Assembly (NCBI GenBank): GCA_025642075.2
Contig: JAODUO010001216.1
Coordinates: 1 to 64,000, forward strand
DNA: 64,000 bases
DNA from: Ridgeia piscesae
Taxonomy: Eukaryota; Annelida; Polychaeta; Sabellida; Siboglinidae
Direction of reading: 5' to 3'
Part shown: in pieces, positions 11,834-23,861 of the stretch
How positions within the stretch are numbered: position 1 is the stretch's first letter
Layout of the letters: the number at the start of each line of letters is the position of its first letter
Position numbers and translations under genes: made by a program
Notes under the pieces: model-generated
Told to the model about the DNA's origin: nothing
The model's input: the letters and a program-made list of their open reading frames with translations, nothing else
Databases searched by the model: none

Positions 11834-12784
11834 TGATGGAACGATGGCATGGTAGCAATAGAGACTATCTTTGCCGCGATGACCAGACGAAGTCTTCAAT
11901 AGCACTCCAAAAGACCACGGATGAACACATTATACGCAAGAATGTGCTACAAATTACTCCGGTCTCAATAGCATATCTTGCTTGATAGCATACACCTCTA
12001 TAACCGAGGCTATAACTAATTGTATTACTGTTATAGCCAAGACACCTAAGTAGACGTTTCATGTAATAATAATCTTAATACTCGTGATATCTATATAGCG
12101 CTGTTCCAACATTCGTTGCTCACAGGACTATACAAACAGTTCTCGAAAATAGGTAAGTCTTTTGTTTTCCTTTAAATGCAGCAGTGGTCATAATATGTTA
12201 ATTTCAGATGCTGCAATAGCGCATTCCAAAGACAACAGGCTCCACGCTGGACGTTCTGTCACGCCCAGTGACGCCTTGTGCGTGGCGCACTCAATAATTT
12301 GTGTTCGCTGGAGCGTAGCGAACTATCCGTCTGGCGTCGGGCTACACACTGTTTAATGTATGCAGGTGCATAATAGCAGGATCTTGAATTCCACTCGCAC
12401 TGCTATCGGCAGCCAGTGCAATTTCATCAGCAGCGGTGTAGCATGGCTATATTTCATAGCGCCACTGATCAAACGGGCTGCCCAGTTCTGCACTTTCTGA
12501 ACCGTTGTATTTGCTTCAGAGGCAGTCGTAAAGTGACATTACAAGTCATTTGCATATGCGTGTGTGCGTGCGTGCGTGTGCGTGTGTGTGTGTACGGGCT
12601 TACGTGCAGATGTGCACTTATGCATTATATAAAACGTGTCTTATTAGTGACATCGTCCCTGTTGCGCCGCCCACCTTAACGATAACGACAACAAACAACC
12701 ACGGTGCTTGTAAACAGAAAGCATATGTGCGTATGGGAATGTTCCCCGGAAAAATAACATCCACTTTACATTTGCATGTCTCAG
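11834..12784. other. Non-coding interval with a short GT/GC tract
   Basis: A GTGTGCGTGCGTGCGTGTGC-type tract lies at about 12558-12592. Otherwise nothing is recognised. Confidence 0.45.
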
Positions 12785-12890
12785 CTGATTGGTTCTCGAC
12801 CGGTGACGCGAAACATCAGCGCTAACCATATTTAAACATCAACAACTGTTTTCCACCGTGCGTCTTACAACACTGTTGGCAAATCTTCAA
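12785..12890 (+). promoter_or_regulatory. Candidate promoter and 5' noncoding exon of the 17-18 kb gene
   Basis: A reverse CCAAT box (GATTGG, about 12787) is followed by a TATA-like CATATTTAAAC at 12828-12838. About 30 bp further the sequence could start transcription, and it reaches a consensus splice donor CAA|GTAAGT at 12890/12891. The coding exon at 17146 begins 14 bases after a good acceptor (TGTTGCAG at 17124-17131), so an upstream noncoding exon is required. This is the most promoter-like candidate I saw. The link across 4.2 kb is inference. Confidence 0.3.
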
Positions 12891-15800
12891 GTAAGTGTAC
12901 ATTTGTACTTCGTTGAGTACATTCATAAACCAAACACGACGCAAATACTTAAGTTGAACATTTGCGTGAGCCACTATAAACTCATATTCATCGAAACTCT
13001 ATGGCAGTCCACAAGTTGGAACACGCCTTATGTGGGAGACAACGATCAGCTAACGTAAAGGGTAATTATGTATTTAACTTTAAGTGGTGTTTAAGTGTGT
13101 CATGGCATGCATGACTTTGTATTCCTTTTCTTTTTGGTTCCCCGGCACACGGCGTGAGCTCGAGCTCTCCCGTTGTTGGACTAGTCTTATGATAGCACAG
13201 TTTATTTGACTGCAGTGACTGCAATAATGTAATTGGTGTTCGATTGAACCGGTTTACCGAGGAGTGAACACTTCTACAGACTGAAAATTGCATACATACT
13301 TTAACACAATTTATTTCAACAAGAGAACGCAAAGATAACAGTATGATAGACATAAAACATTAACGTAAACAAGCGCCATTGCATTTTGTGAATAAAACGT
13401 TCGGGATAGGAGTACTTCTTCCTATTTCTTATTATTTTATTCTCGTTCTTGGTTTATTGGTTCTTCTAATGCTATGCATACTAAAATAAAATACTAAAAT
13501 ACTAAAATCTTTAAATTTTAGTTTCTTTCTTCCTCTACGTTTGATACGCATTCTCGATGTTGCTTCACTGAATGTTTACTAAGACTATTGCCTGCTGCAC
13601 ATAATGTCGTATATGTCCACAGCTTAAAGTATATGATCACCGAAACGACTGTAAGTCCCTCCGCTGAAACTCGTTTGGTTTCTGACCAAAGGAATCGATC
13701 GATAATAAGCGCGTTACAATACAAACGCCAGTTCGTCGATCCACTCAACAAACCTTAGCATATGATATGTCAGTAGCAGTATGTTATTTAGAAATTAATG
13801 GCAGTTTAGAGTGTTGCGTGTATTTTGTTGTGAGGTGTTGAAATGTTGAATTATAAATATGGTATTTTTTAAATGGTTGGAGTGTAATATTCTATCGTAT
13901 TTGTGTAAATGTCACCAAATGAAGTGAGACAAACCTGACCTGGCTTGCTACACCGAATCGCCGCCAACTAATAATGCTTTTGTTATCACCCCATATTATT
14001 TGGCATCAGCTACACTGTATATTATATATGATTATTATATATTGTTGATCGACCAATGCTAAGGTGCCTAAACAAACGCAGTCGATCCATTTCGGTTTAG
14101 ATAATCAAGATAATTACATTATAACAAAAACATAATAGTATTGTAATATCGATATCTTCACGAAATGGATCTCATAACAGATCATAGGCTACGGTTCTAT
14201 GAAACATTATAGTCATTACATTCCAGCGTACCGTCAGAATTCGCCATAATTACGGTAATTAGTATACCTCTTTCGAAGCTCGAAATCACTAAGGTGTTAT
14301 TAAGTATTAACCACACACTGGACCTTATTCAACTTGAGCTCCTTGCAGTTGTTACTGCATGAAACGTTCTGGTCCATAACAACCGAATAATAGATGCATA
14401 GACATATTTACTTTAATCGAAAATATAAATCAGGCATTATCACATTAGTACACATTAAACTGAATTTGTTACATTCCTCGGCCATGCTTTTTTGTGGAGA
14501 AGATGTTAACTGTTTGTAAACCCACCTGTGCGTTCATACGTATCACTTACACGTTCCAGTGAGACCCACGCAATAACATATGACTGTTTCCAATCAATGT
14601 TTCCCTGTATACAGTGTATTGTGTAGCTGATATTACACCGACTATACATTGTAATATCACACATCTTACGAGTGACTGATTTTGCATTGATCGTTCGTTG
14701 GTACTCGAAGTAATATATGTATACTACCACAGTATAATTCTAGACTCGAAATTAGTGTGTCAAACATTGTGCTCTAAAATACCAATCTTCTTGATAAATA
14801 TTAACACTTTTTATGACAGTAGTAATACCAGGTGTGGAAAACAATGCTGTTTTATAATTTTGCCGGTGTTTTGAAGGACGGCTAGGCTTTATATATGACT
14901 AGGATTTCGAATATGGTGTTTTATATTACCAGTGCATAATGCTCTGTAATAGGTTCTGGGATACCACTTCATCTAGTGTATAATTATGAGTAATTTGCTA
15001 GCAGCATTGTAATCAGTTGCCGAGGTGCATAGACCCGTGCCATAATGAGGCCAGACGTGTCTGCTGCAATGAACTGCTGGTAATTTAAACTAGTTTCTTT
15101 ATCACTGTGTGTTGTAAGGGACTAATTACACTGCGTACTTGTAGAGCGATGTTATCTATGCTACATTTTCAATGCATCAAATCAGCCCCGGCCACATACA
15201 CACACGCATGCACGCGCTTAAACGATCCAGTTAAATGTCTTTTATCAGATCTATGTATATCGTTATTATTTGTCATATCAGCAGCGTGTTCAACTAGATC
15301 TCATCTACGATTCTGTGCAAATTATGATATTTGATAATTATCATATCATGGAATAACTGTATGTGTTGTCCTTATTAATATAGTATACTTAATGTGTGGA
15401 TGTTTTCTTCCAGTTTTAGTAAATAATTACGACAATTATGTTGGGCTCTTATAAAACATCCGACTGAAATGTGTTATTATGTTAAACGTTTGACATACCT
15501 TTTTATATTATGTATGCTAGAGAACACTGTTTTTGTGTTATATATTCCAAGACTTATTTTATATAATCATCACGTTAATTGTTAACGTGGTGTAATTCAT
15601 AACTCTAGTAGCAGTCATTAACGTGGGAGATATTAGCGGATATATTCACAACCGTACCCCGGGAGCGGTCTATATCCCAGTGCTGAACAACGGACACACA
15701 CTTTCAAAACCGCATTTGAGCGTAAAAATGCTTAATGTGTACGTTTTTGCAATGCACTTCCCTGTATATTATATGTTTCCATAAAGAGTTACGCTACACC

Positions 15801-15989
15801 CATATGTGCCAGTACGCGCCGAATATTATATGACTAACATATTGAGGTGTATTACATCCGACATTAACGGGCCACAGGCCATGTTAATCTAGAACGGATA
15901 AGCAATCGTTAAAAATGAAAATGTACAAATGCTTAATAAGGAAACACACTCATAGCGTCAAATTATTTCAAAGTGTGCTTGTCTCACGA
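12891..15989. other. Non-coding interval, probably first intron of the 17-18 kb gene
   Basis: AT-rich, with no coding frame of note and no element recognised. Confidence 0.35.
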
Positions 15990-17000
15990 GGGGAAGTTCT
16001 TGTGATAACACGTCAACTAAATTGTTACCGTAACAACATGTTGCTGGTGCCATAGTATTATTGCATGAAACATGCCACGTTTGATGGCACTCTTGTGATA
16101 ACACGTCAACTAAATTGTTACCGTAATAACATGTTGCTGGTGCCATAGTATTATTGCCTGAAACATGCCACGTTTGATGGCACTCTTGTGATAACACGTC
16201 AACTAAATTGTTACCGTAACAACATGTTGCTGGTGCCATAGTCACTCTTGTGATAACACGTCAACTAAATTGTTACCGTAACAACATGTTGCTGGTGCCA
16301 TAGTATTATTGCCAGAAACATGCCACGTTTGACGGCACTCTTGTGATAACACGTCAACTAAATTGTTACCGTAACAACATGTTGCTGGTGCCATAGTATT
16401 ATTGCCTGAAACATGCCACGTTTGACGGCACTCTTGTGATAATACGTCTACTCAAATTGTTACCGTAATAACATGTTGCTGGTGCCATAGTATTATTGCC
16501 AGAAACATGCCACGTTTGACGGCACTCTTGTGATAACACGTCAACTAAATTGTTACCGTAACAACATGTTGCTGGTGCCATAGTATTATTTCCTGAAACA
16601 TGCCACGTTTGACGGCACTCTTGTGATAATACGTCTACTCAAATTGTTACCGTAATAACATGTTGCTGGTGCCATAGTATTATTGCCAGAAACATGCCAC
16701 GTTTGACGGCACTCTTGTGATAACACGTCAACTAAATTGTTACCGTAACAACATGTTGCTGGTGCCATAGTATTATTTCCTGAAACATGCCACGTTTGAC
16801 GGCACTCTTGTGATAATACGTCTACTCAAATTGTTACCGTAATAACATGTTGCTGGTGCCATAGTATTATTGCCAGAAACATGCCACGTTTGACGGCATT
16901 CTTGTGATAACACGTCAACTAAATTGTTACCGTAACAACATGTTGCTGGTGCCATAGTATTATTGCCTGAAACATGCCACGTTTGATGGCACTCTTGTGA
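15990..17000. repeat. 93-bp tandem repeat with 187-bp dimer organisation
   Basis: About eleven units begin ACTCTTGTGATAACACGTCA and end CATGCCACGTTTGACGGC. Two unit types alternate in the middle of the array. One has AACACGTCAACTAAATTG. The other has AATACGTCTACTCAAATTG with one extra base. They form near-identical 187-bp dimers at about 16435-16996. One unit near 16240 is truncated and lacks its last third. Minus-strand frames of repeated MAPATCCYGNNLVDVLSQE are artefacts of the repeat. The array lies about 150 bp upstream of the signal-peptide exon. Confidence 0.95.
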
Positions 17001-17145
17001 GAACTCAATTGCCTGTTTTATGCGAGATCCTCCATAAATACATCACCTACATCTTTCTGCATTACAATTTGTTGCCCACAACGTAGATGGTATCAATGAC
17101 AACTAGGGCTTGGTTGTTTTTGCTGTTGCAGGTAGCTGCTAGAAC

Positions 17146-17738
17146 ATGGATTCCTTCAAGCTGTTTACTGCTGGCGTGATATTTCTGGTGGTGTTCCAGG
17201 CACACTTGGGGGAGTCAAGCTGCGGAGGTCGAGAGTTAGTATTGACGTTGTCACTGTGTCATATTTTATATGAATTTACAATGTTTTCGAACCTATGTAT
17301 AAATGTGCGTGCTAACACGATATATATCTAGCGACTGTGTCGTTTGGTGTTGTTTGTTTGTGTTAACTTGCTATGTTTTCGTGGTCTCATTTTGCCGTTT
17401 CTTTCTTTGTCTCGGGCGCATTCGAATGTTAGTCATGTGTGTTTTCTTGATTTATTCTTATTTTCTGTATGTCTAAGACACGTCCGTGTCGAAGTTGTTG
17501 ATATTTCTTCGTTGTAGATGGTGTGTTCCGGCACTACCTCCTGTTGTCCCGTTTCTTTGACGTGAATATCCTTAAAACGACAGTGATTTCACACGTTTGT
17601 GTGTGGGGGGGCGTGCGGGCGTGCGGGCGTGCGGGCGTGCGGGCGTGCGGGTGTGCGGGCGTGCGGGCGTGCGGGCGTGCGGGCGTGCGGGCGTGCGGGC
17701 GTGCGGGCGTGCGGGCGTGCGGGCGTGGGCGTGAGGGC

Positions 17739-17790
<52 letters not shown>

Positions 17791-17791
17791 G

Positions 17792-17827
<36 letters not shown>

Positions 17828-18555
17828 GGGCGTGCGGGCGTGCGGGCGTGCGGCGTGCGGGCGTTCGGGCGTTCGGGCGTGCGGGCGTGCGGGCGTGCGG
17901 GCGTGCGGGCGTGCGGGCGTGCGGGCGTGCGGGCGTGCGGGCGTGTGGGCGTGCGGCGTGCGGGCGTGGGCGTGCGGGCGTGCGGGCGTGCGGGCGTGCG
18001 GGGTGCGGGCGTGCGGGCGTGCGTGCGTGCTCTTGGCACATTTACGCTGCTGTCTCATCGTAACGTCTGATTCACTACGTGGGGGGACAACAGTGTTCTT
18101 TGTGTGACCGGTCATTTGGTGTCTCTTAGAAGATTACTGCGCGGAACACTACTTGGCGGTGTTCTTCACATCACATCAACAAATTTAGTATCTTAACAAG
18201 ACACATTTACATTACAATCCTACATGCATATGTTATTGGTATTTCAGGGCATCTGTTGGTAATTATGTATATATGTTTTAGAATATGCGACTGGGCGCCA
18301 TGGGGTACCTATGGTACCTGTACGTCCTCGTGCGGGGGATACCACACCAGGAAAAATTTGTGCTGCCGTTCGTCAGACACTTTCACTGCATGTCTGAATA
18401 AATGTGGCCCTCTTCTAGAAGTAGTGCATCCTCAGACAACCAGGTGCTCGCTGAACTGCATATATGGCTACCGATCTGGCAGCAGCTGTGTTTGCCGCAG
18501 TCATGGCTACGGAAAATGTTGTCAATACAGTAAGTACCGTGTTCAATGTGTATAA
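17146..18555 (+). CDS. Secreted cysteine-rich protein with thrombospondin type 1-like repeat (two exons seen)
   Basis: Exon 1 (17146-17234) encodes a signal peptide: MDSFKLFTAGVIFLVVFQAH, with likely cleavage near LGES. It ends in phase 2 at a donor GA|GTTAGT. Exon 2 starts at 18282 after TGTTTTAG, and the phases match, giving SSCGGRE then ICDWAPWGTYGTC. The segment WAPWGTYGTCTSSCGG has the W-x-x-W and C-S-S-C-G-G signature of the first half of a thrombospondin type 1 repeat. A compact region with NLCC, NKCG, CVCR and KCC follows. The frame can read through to a stop at 18553-18555 (120 residues, 15 cysteines). A near-perfect donor ACA|GTAAGT at 18529/18530 suggests that splicing continues, which would leave 14 cysteines in these exons. 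No convincing third coding exon was found. The protein is probably an extracellular matrix, shell-related or defence protein. Its exact role is unknown. The intron contains the 17.6-18.0 kb GC-rich repeat. Confidence 0.75.
17598..18034. repeat. GC-rich (GTGCGGGC)n / (GTGC)n repeat inside intron
   Basis: About 430 bp of GTGCGGGC octamers surround a block of GTGC tetramers at about 17740-17825, with sporadic one-base slips. All G-rich repeats are on the plus (coding) strand. The overlapping frames on both strands (for example GRAGVRACGRAGVRACG-type) are artefacts. Confidence 0.97.
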
Positions 18556-19097
18556 TTTAATAATTTCACAGGAAGATGACTGTGTGGTCACGGATCCTTT
18601 ATCAGAATACACACATGAATATCCTGATGTCAATTCACGCACCGCAATACACTACTAATGCAGTAGTAAATCGTAGTCATCTGTCATAAAATAACAACAT
18701 CTACTGTTTTGTTGAGTCGCTAACAAGCATGTAATTGAATCTTGTTGTTGTTTCTTGCCATGATTGAAATCCGGAATCGCCTTTCAATACACATTACAAG
18801 TATACAACTAATATATATGAGCAGCTATACACACACAGTTATGGACTGAGTACTTGTACAATTGTTAACGATATTGATTGCACTCAGTGTTACGCCCATA
18901 TATAATTATACGCATATCTATCATATCTCTGTGTGGCATCGTGGTGATTAGTTATTGCAGACTCCATTCTACGTTGAATACAGGTTCAGTGTTTGCTAAA
19001 TGTATGTTATCGCAAGTAATGTGAACGACAAACATTTATTTCTTATGTCGTCTATTTATATGTCGTTAGTGTGGAACGATTATTGTTTGTACAAATA

Positions 19098-19098
<1 letters not shown>
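18556..19098. other. Non-coding interval
   Basis: Possibly intron or 3' flank of the preceding gene. Nothing recognised. Confidence 0.4.
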
Positions 19099-19272
<174 letters not shown>

Positions 19273-19693
19273 TGTTACCGAATAGTGTTAAGCTACATCA
19301 GATTGTCAGAAACAATTCTGCGAGTGTGTTATTTCATACTCTCGGTCATAACAGTATCAGTCGGCAACTCCACCGCACTGCCGACTCTTTGTGTCGTTGT
19401 AATTGACAGTTGCTTCAGCAGGTTGTGTAGTATCAGCTGCAGTGATCTGTCTGTCTGCTCGTACAAGTAACAGACGCGTTTCATGGACTGTATGAATGGC
19501 AACATTCTCAATAAAACGAACACGGGGCACTGCGTAAGTGAATCACTCAGAGAATCTCGCTCACATGATATGCAACCGTGGAAGATAGTATCTACAATAA
19601 CGGGACCATGGAAGTGTGTTATAATCACGTGTACTATTATTTCGAAAATATATGACAGTATTCATACGCGGTTGAATGTATGCACGTACGCAC
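19273..19693. other. Non-coding spacer between GT and AC tracts
   Basis: A cysteine-containing frame end lies near 19400-19470 (for example CSISCSDLSVCSYK). I could not link it by phase to the gene at 18.5 kb, so no exon is called. Confidence 0.35.
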
Positions 19694-19717
19694 TCACACA
19701 CACACACACACACACAC

Positions 19718-19774
<57 letters not shown>
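19694..19774. repeat. (AC)n microsatellite
   Basis: AC tract with one CAACAC interruption. Confidence 0.97.
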
Positions 19775-21713
19775 GCATACACAAACAAACACACACACAA
19801 ACACCCTTCTACTTGTACTTGTGTTGGTCCCTACAGTTAAGTCGGTGCCCTTAGTTATACCTAAACTGGGGTTAATAGTGTATCCGGTGCAAATACGGAA
19901 ATAATGACTTATTTTGGTGGATTCATGGTGCTACATATTTCAGTGATACGTATGTAAAAACTCCAAGTCGTATACAGGCACATTTATTAGCTCACATATT
20001 GTCCATTCGACGGGAACAAACATGCACATTACGTTCTGCTATACAACAATCATACTTCATGCTCTGACGCTGTGACACGAACTATTATGTTTTATAACCT
20101 TCCTCCTCACACCACGTCGGTGGTTTACAATGTGCCCCTTCAACGACTGTTTGTAAGCTATATATACATTTCAAAACTACTTCTTCACACTGTAAGTATA
20201 CAATCATTGTGTGATGCACACGATTAGCCAGTTTTGCGGGAATGGTACGGTTATGCGATTGGAATTACTACAAAGAAAACTACACGATTAAGTCACTGTT
20301 ATTTTATAATGTGGCATAATATGAGGCAAACGTCAGGTGATTCTTTAAATGTGGCTTCTACCAATACTTATGTAATTTTAACTGTATGCAAAGTGAATGC
20401 AACATCGCATAGAAAATAGTTTACAGCGTTACTTAAAATAAATGTATTTTGAGTCGATTATATAATACAGCTATCCTTGTATCTAATGCATTCGAGAGTG
20501 CAAGAAAGGCATCACACATATCTGCCATGTGGAAAATAAATATTCGTACACTTGTTAAAACACTGTTACTAATTGATGAAACACATTGCGTTTAAATATG
20601 TTCAAAACATATAATTAATATATTATTGAGTGTCCTCTCAGTCACCACATGTGACGATATCATTCTATGTGAAAAATAATATAATACAAGAATTTTTTTG
20701 ACAATACTATTTATACTAATCCCATCACACTATAGACTAACACAAGGCGGAAATGATTAAACAAAGACACATCACGAACGTCTATGTAGGTTAATAATCG
20801 AAACCCGTTTAGTTTGATACACTGATAAATGAGAAGTTTGAAACGTCCGTCAAATCATATTGTATAAGAATTAAACATGAATTTGATATTATCTAAAACA
20901 CAAGCTGTAGTGAAGCAAAATAAAGCACGCACATACCTGGACATGATACGACACAAGTTCTTATATAATTAAAATAATAGTGTTGTTCTTGAATTCAATG
21001 TTGTGTTAACATAAATTCTTGTGAAATCGACAATCTACTAAATCACTGCCAGAGATATGGTGCTAAACATTCTACGGTTCTACGCGATCAGCGGTCGTAA
21101 CGATAATATTACGTTACTGCAGGCGCGCTTGTGGCAGTATTTCCCCATTTTTGCAGCGGGTGAGTTTTGTTGTGGGTCACAAACGACCCTGCTGTTGCAC
21201 GATTGTGCTGAAAGTCGCGTCAAAACAAAACCAAAGGGCGCACATTGCCCGATAGTTGATGCTGTCGAGACTTTTTTATTATTATTTTCTGTCAGTCTCG
21301 TCTTCCATTAATCAGATTACGCCGCCTGTATGACACCAGTCTTAGGTAGAAACGCATTTAATTCTCACCAAATGTTTAGCAATATATTTCCGGAATTCAT
21401 GAAAACGTGTAATCACACCAAATAAAACAAAACTTTCCTGCAGTCGATCAGAAGACCACCAGAAGTTACTCTGGGCACTTTGCGAAAGTCAACCACACTA
21501 TCGCTTTCAAACTCAAACTCTTCAAATCAAGGAGCATCTTCCTAGTAAATGTGAACAAAATAAGACTTTTAAGAACATTAAAACAATGTATATTTATACA
21601 ACATAATAACATTATAATTATGCGGGCATATGTTTAATCACGTGGTTTACTGAATTTCGAAGAGATTATACCATATGTGTTTTTTTTAAACATAATAAAA
21701 AAAATATTTTATA
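19775..21713. other. AT-rich non-coding interval
   Basis: Nothing recognised. The 84-residue frame at 21057-21311 has no family resemblance. Confidence 0.4.
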
Positions 21714-21918
21714 TAATATAATATAATATAATATAATATAATATAATATAATATAATATAATATAATATAATATAATATAATATAATATAATATAATATA
21801 ACATAACATAACATAACATAACAAAACATAACATAACATAAATAACATAACATAACATAAATAAATAACAAAACATAACATAACATAACATAAATATATA
21901 TATATATACATTATATAT

Positions 21919-21974
<56 letters not shown>

Positions 21975-22800
21975 GGTGATGAGTGACTGAGTGACTGAGT
22001 GACTGAGTGACTGAGTGACTGAGTGACTGAGTGACTGAGTGACTGAATGACTGTGTGACTGAGTGACTGAGTGACTGAGTGAGTATGTACAATGCGGTGC
22101 GGTGCGGTGCGGTGCGGTGCGGTGCGGTGCGGTGCGGTGCGGTGCGGTGCGGTGCGGTGCGGTGCGGTGCGGTGCGGTGCGGTGCGGTGCGGTGCGGTGC
22201 GGTCGGTGCGGATGGTGCAGAGTGCGTGGGGTTTGCGGTGCGGTGCGGTGCGGTGCGGTGCGGTGCGGTGCGGTGCGGTGCGGTGCAGGTGCGGTGCGGT
22301 GCGGTGCGGTGCGGTGCGGTGCGGTGCGGTGCGGTGCGGTGCGGTGCGGTGCGGTGCGGTGCGGTGCGGTGCGGTGCGGTGCGGTGCGGTGCGGTGCGGT
22401 GCGGTGCGGTGCGGTGCGGTGCGGTGCGGTGCGGTGCGGTGCGGTGCGGTGCGGTGCGTGCTTTGCGGTGCGGTGCGGTGCGGTGCGGTGCGGTGCGGTG
22501 CGGTGCGGTGCGGTGCGGTGCGGTGCGGTGCGGTGCGGTGCGGTGCGGTGCGGTGCGGTGCGGTGCGGTGCGGTGCGGTGCGGTGCGGTGCGGTGCGGTG
22601 CGGTGCGGTGCGGTGCGGTGCGGTGCGGTGCGGTGCGGTGCGGTGCGGTGCGGTGCGTGCGGTGCGGTGCGGTGCGGTGCGGTGCGGTGCGGTGCGGTGC
22701 GGTGCGGTGCGGTGCGGTGCGGTGCGGTGCGGTGCGGTGCGGTGCGGTGCGGTGCGGTGCGGTGCGGTGCGGTGCGGTGCGGTGCGGTGCGGTGCGGTGG
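21714..22800. repeat. Five-part composite satellite: ATAAT, ATAAC, TA, GACTGAGT, GCGGT
   Basis: Contiguous arrays follow one another without unique sequence between them. They are (ATAAT)n at about 21714-21799, (ATAAC)n at 21800-21893, (TA)n at about 21895-21970, the octamer GACTGAGT at about 21979-22085, and the pentamer GCGGT at about 22093-22800. The last is some 140 copies with only a few breaks, at 22201-22232, 22284, 22455 and 22657. Every long frame here (up to 418 residues) is a product of the repeat. Confidence 0.97.
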
Positions 22801-23217
22801 TTTAAAAACATTACATTATTCCTATAAACATGATTTTCAGTAAGGAACAGTACCTTTTGTTTTATGTGAGGCCAGATCTTCGGCGGTCTCAACAGAAACA
22901 ACACACAAGGCCCGATATGCATTTGAAGACAGAGCAGGACACTCCCTGATCATCATCGTCATTGCCCCCGGTCGGCACAGAAACACTGGGAGTCTTTAAA
23001 TATACACAACATCATTTACTAGTATAACAACAATAATAATAATATAGGAAATTAACTCTTTATTGATTTTTAAACAAACTATGAAATATGAAACTCACAT
23101 TAACATTTCAACTGCTGTCGGTAGTCTTTATCAGGATACCTTTGCCGTCTGCTCGGCAGAAAACGTGGCAAGTACGTTGTCCACGTATACCTGTGTCCGT
23201 ATCCCCATGTTTCGGTT
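22801..23217. other. Non-coding spacer
   Basis: Nothing recognised. Confidence 0.4.
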
Positions 23218-23288
23218 CGCCGTTGGGGTTGTCTCTCGACCCGAGAGACAACCCCAACGGCGACGAGGCGCAAATACGTGCGCCTCGT
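23218..23288. repeat. Perfect 21-bp palindrome followed directly by a 9-bp hairpin
   Basis: The arm at 23218-23238 (CGCCGTTGGGGTTGTCTCTC plus G) is exactly complementary to 23242-23262, with a 3-base loop ACC. The next base starts a second hairpin: ACGAGGCGC (23263-23271) pairs with GCGCCTCGT (23280-23288) around AAATACGT. Both are GC-rich in AT-rich surroundings. Because of the palindrome, frames on both strands share an RDNPNG peptide. Confidence 0.95.
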
Positions 23289-23860
23289 TGTCCTATTAGC
23301 ATGTTTTTAATAGGCTATTTCTATTTTGTGTTTGTTTGTCCTTTGTTGGGGAAATATCTGGTCGTGGTGATTTCAACGTCACTTCTGTCGTTTTCCTCGC
23401 CACATTTGAACATTCATTCCCATTATTCGCTACATTACAAATCGGTTTTCACGAATAGCTTACAAGACATATGTAGAAATGTCGTAACGGAGCCAGTGTA
23501 CAGTGAAAATCGGTGAGCGTCCATCTAGGAGTGACAATAGTGGAAGTACACAAGCTGGACTATAAATAAAGACAACGAAGACCCAACAACAAACCCATTA
23601 GATTAGTACCACTGATAATAAGAACACAACAGGCCCTAAGTAAGATGATACATTAGTAATCCTAACGTAAAGGTATCGTAGCATACATGAAACACAGCCT
23701 ATGTACAACATTCCTTGAACTAGTTTTTACAACAATAACACTTTACGGGAACGGGGATAAGTTTAGCACAAAACTGGAGGAAAACCAGAAATAAGGCGTC
23801 TCACGATTACAAAATAAAAGGATCAATAAACAAAGAGCACTAGTGACATGGAAAAAACAA
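23289..23860. other. Non-coding spacer before the 41-bp minisatellite
   Basis: The 142-residue frame at 23088-23516 crosses the palindrome and is not supported as a gene. Confidence 0.4.
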
Positions 23861-23861
23861 A

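Noticed and set aside
15958..16955. Minus-strand frames with repeated MAPATCCYGNNLVDVLSQE peptides
   Set aside because: They are translations of the 93-bp tandem repeat. Frames break at the one-base longer units and no start or splice logic exists.
17523..18115. Five overlapping 150-194-residue frames on both strands
   Set aside because: All arise from the GTGCGGGC/GTGC repeat, which lacks stops in any frame.
18256..18281. Start codon at 18256 as the beginning of the thrombospondin-like gene
   Set aside because: The short leader IMYICFR-type start lacks a proper signal, while the 17146 exon provides a clear signal peptide that joins in phase at 18282.
19329..19470. Cys-containing frame end (CFSRLCSISCSDLSVCSYK) as third exon of the thrombospondin-like gene
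   Set aside because: No acceptor gives the required phase in this frame. The phase-compatible acceptors read another frame without cysteine pattern.
21666..22922. 418-residue minus-strand frame with HRTAP repeats
   Set aside because: Pure product of the GCGGT, GACTGAGT and AT arrays. The opposite strand is open in three frames as well.
23088..23516. 142-residue frame with hydrophobic start across the palindrome
   Set aside because: The opposite strand is also open because of the palindrome, the composition changes abruptly and no family resemblance is seen.
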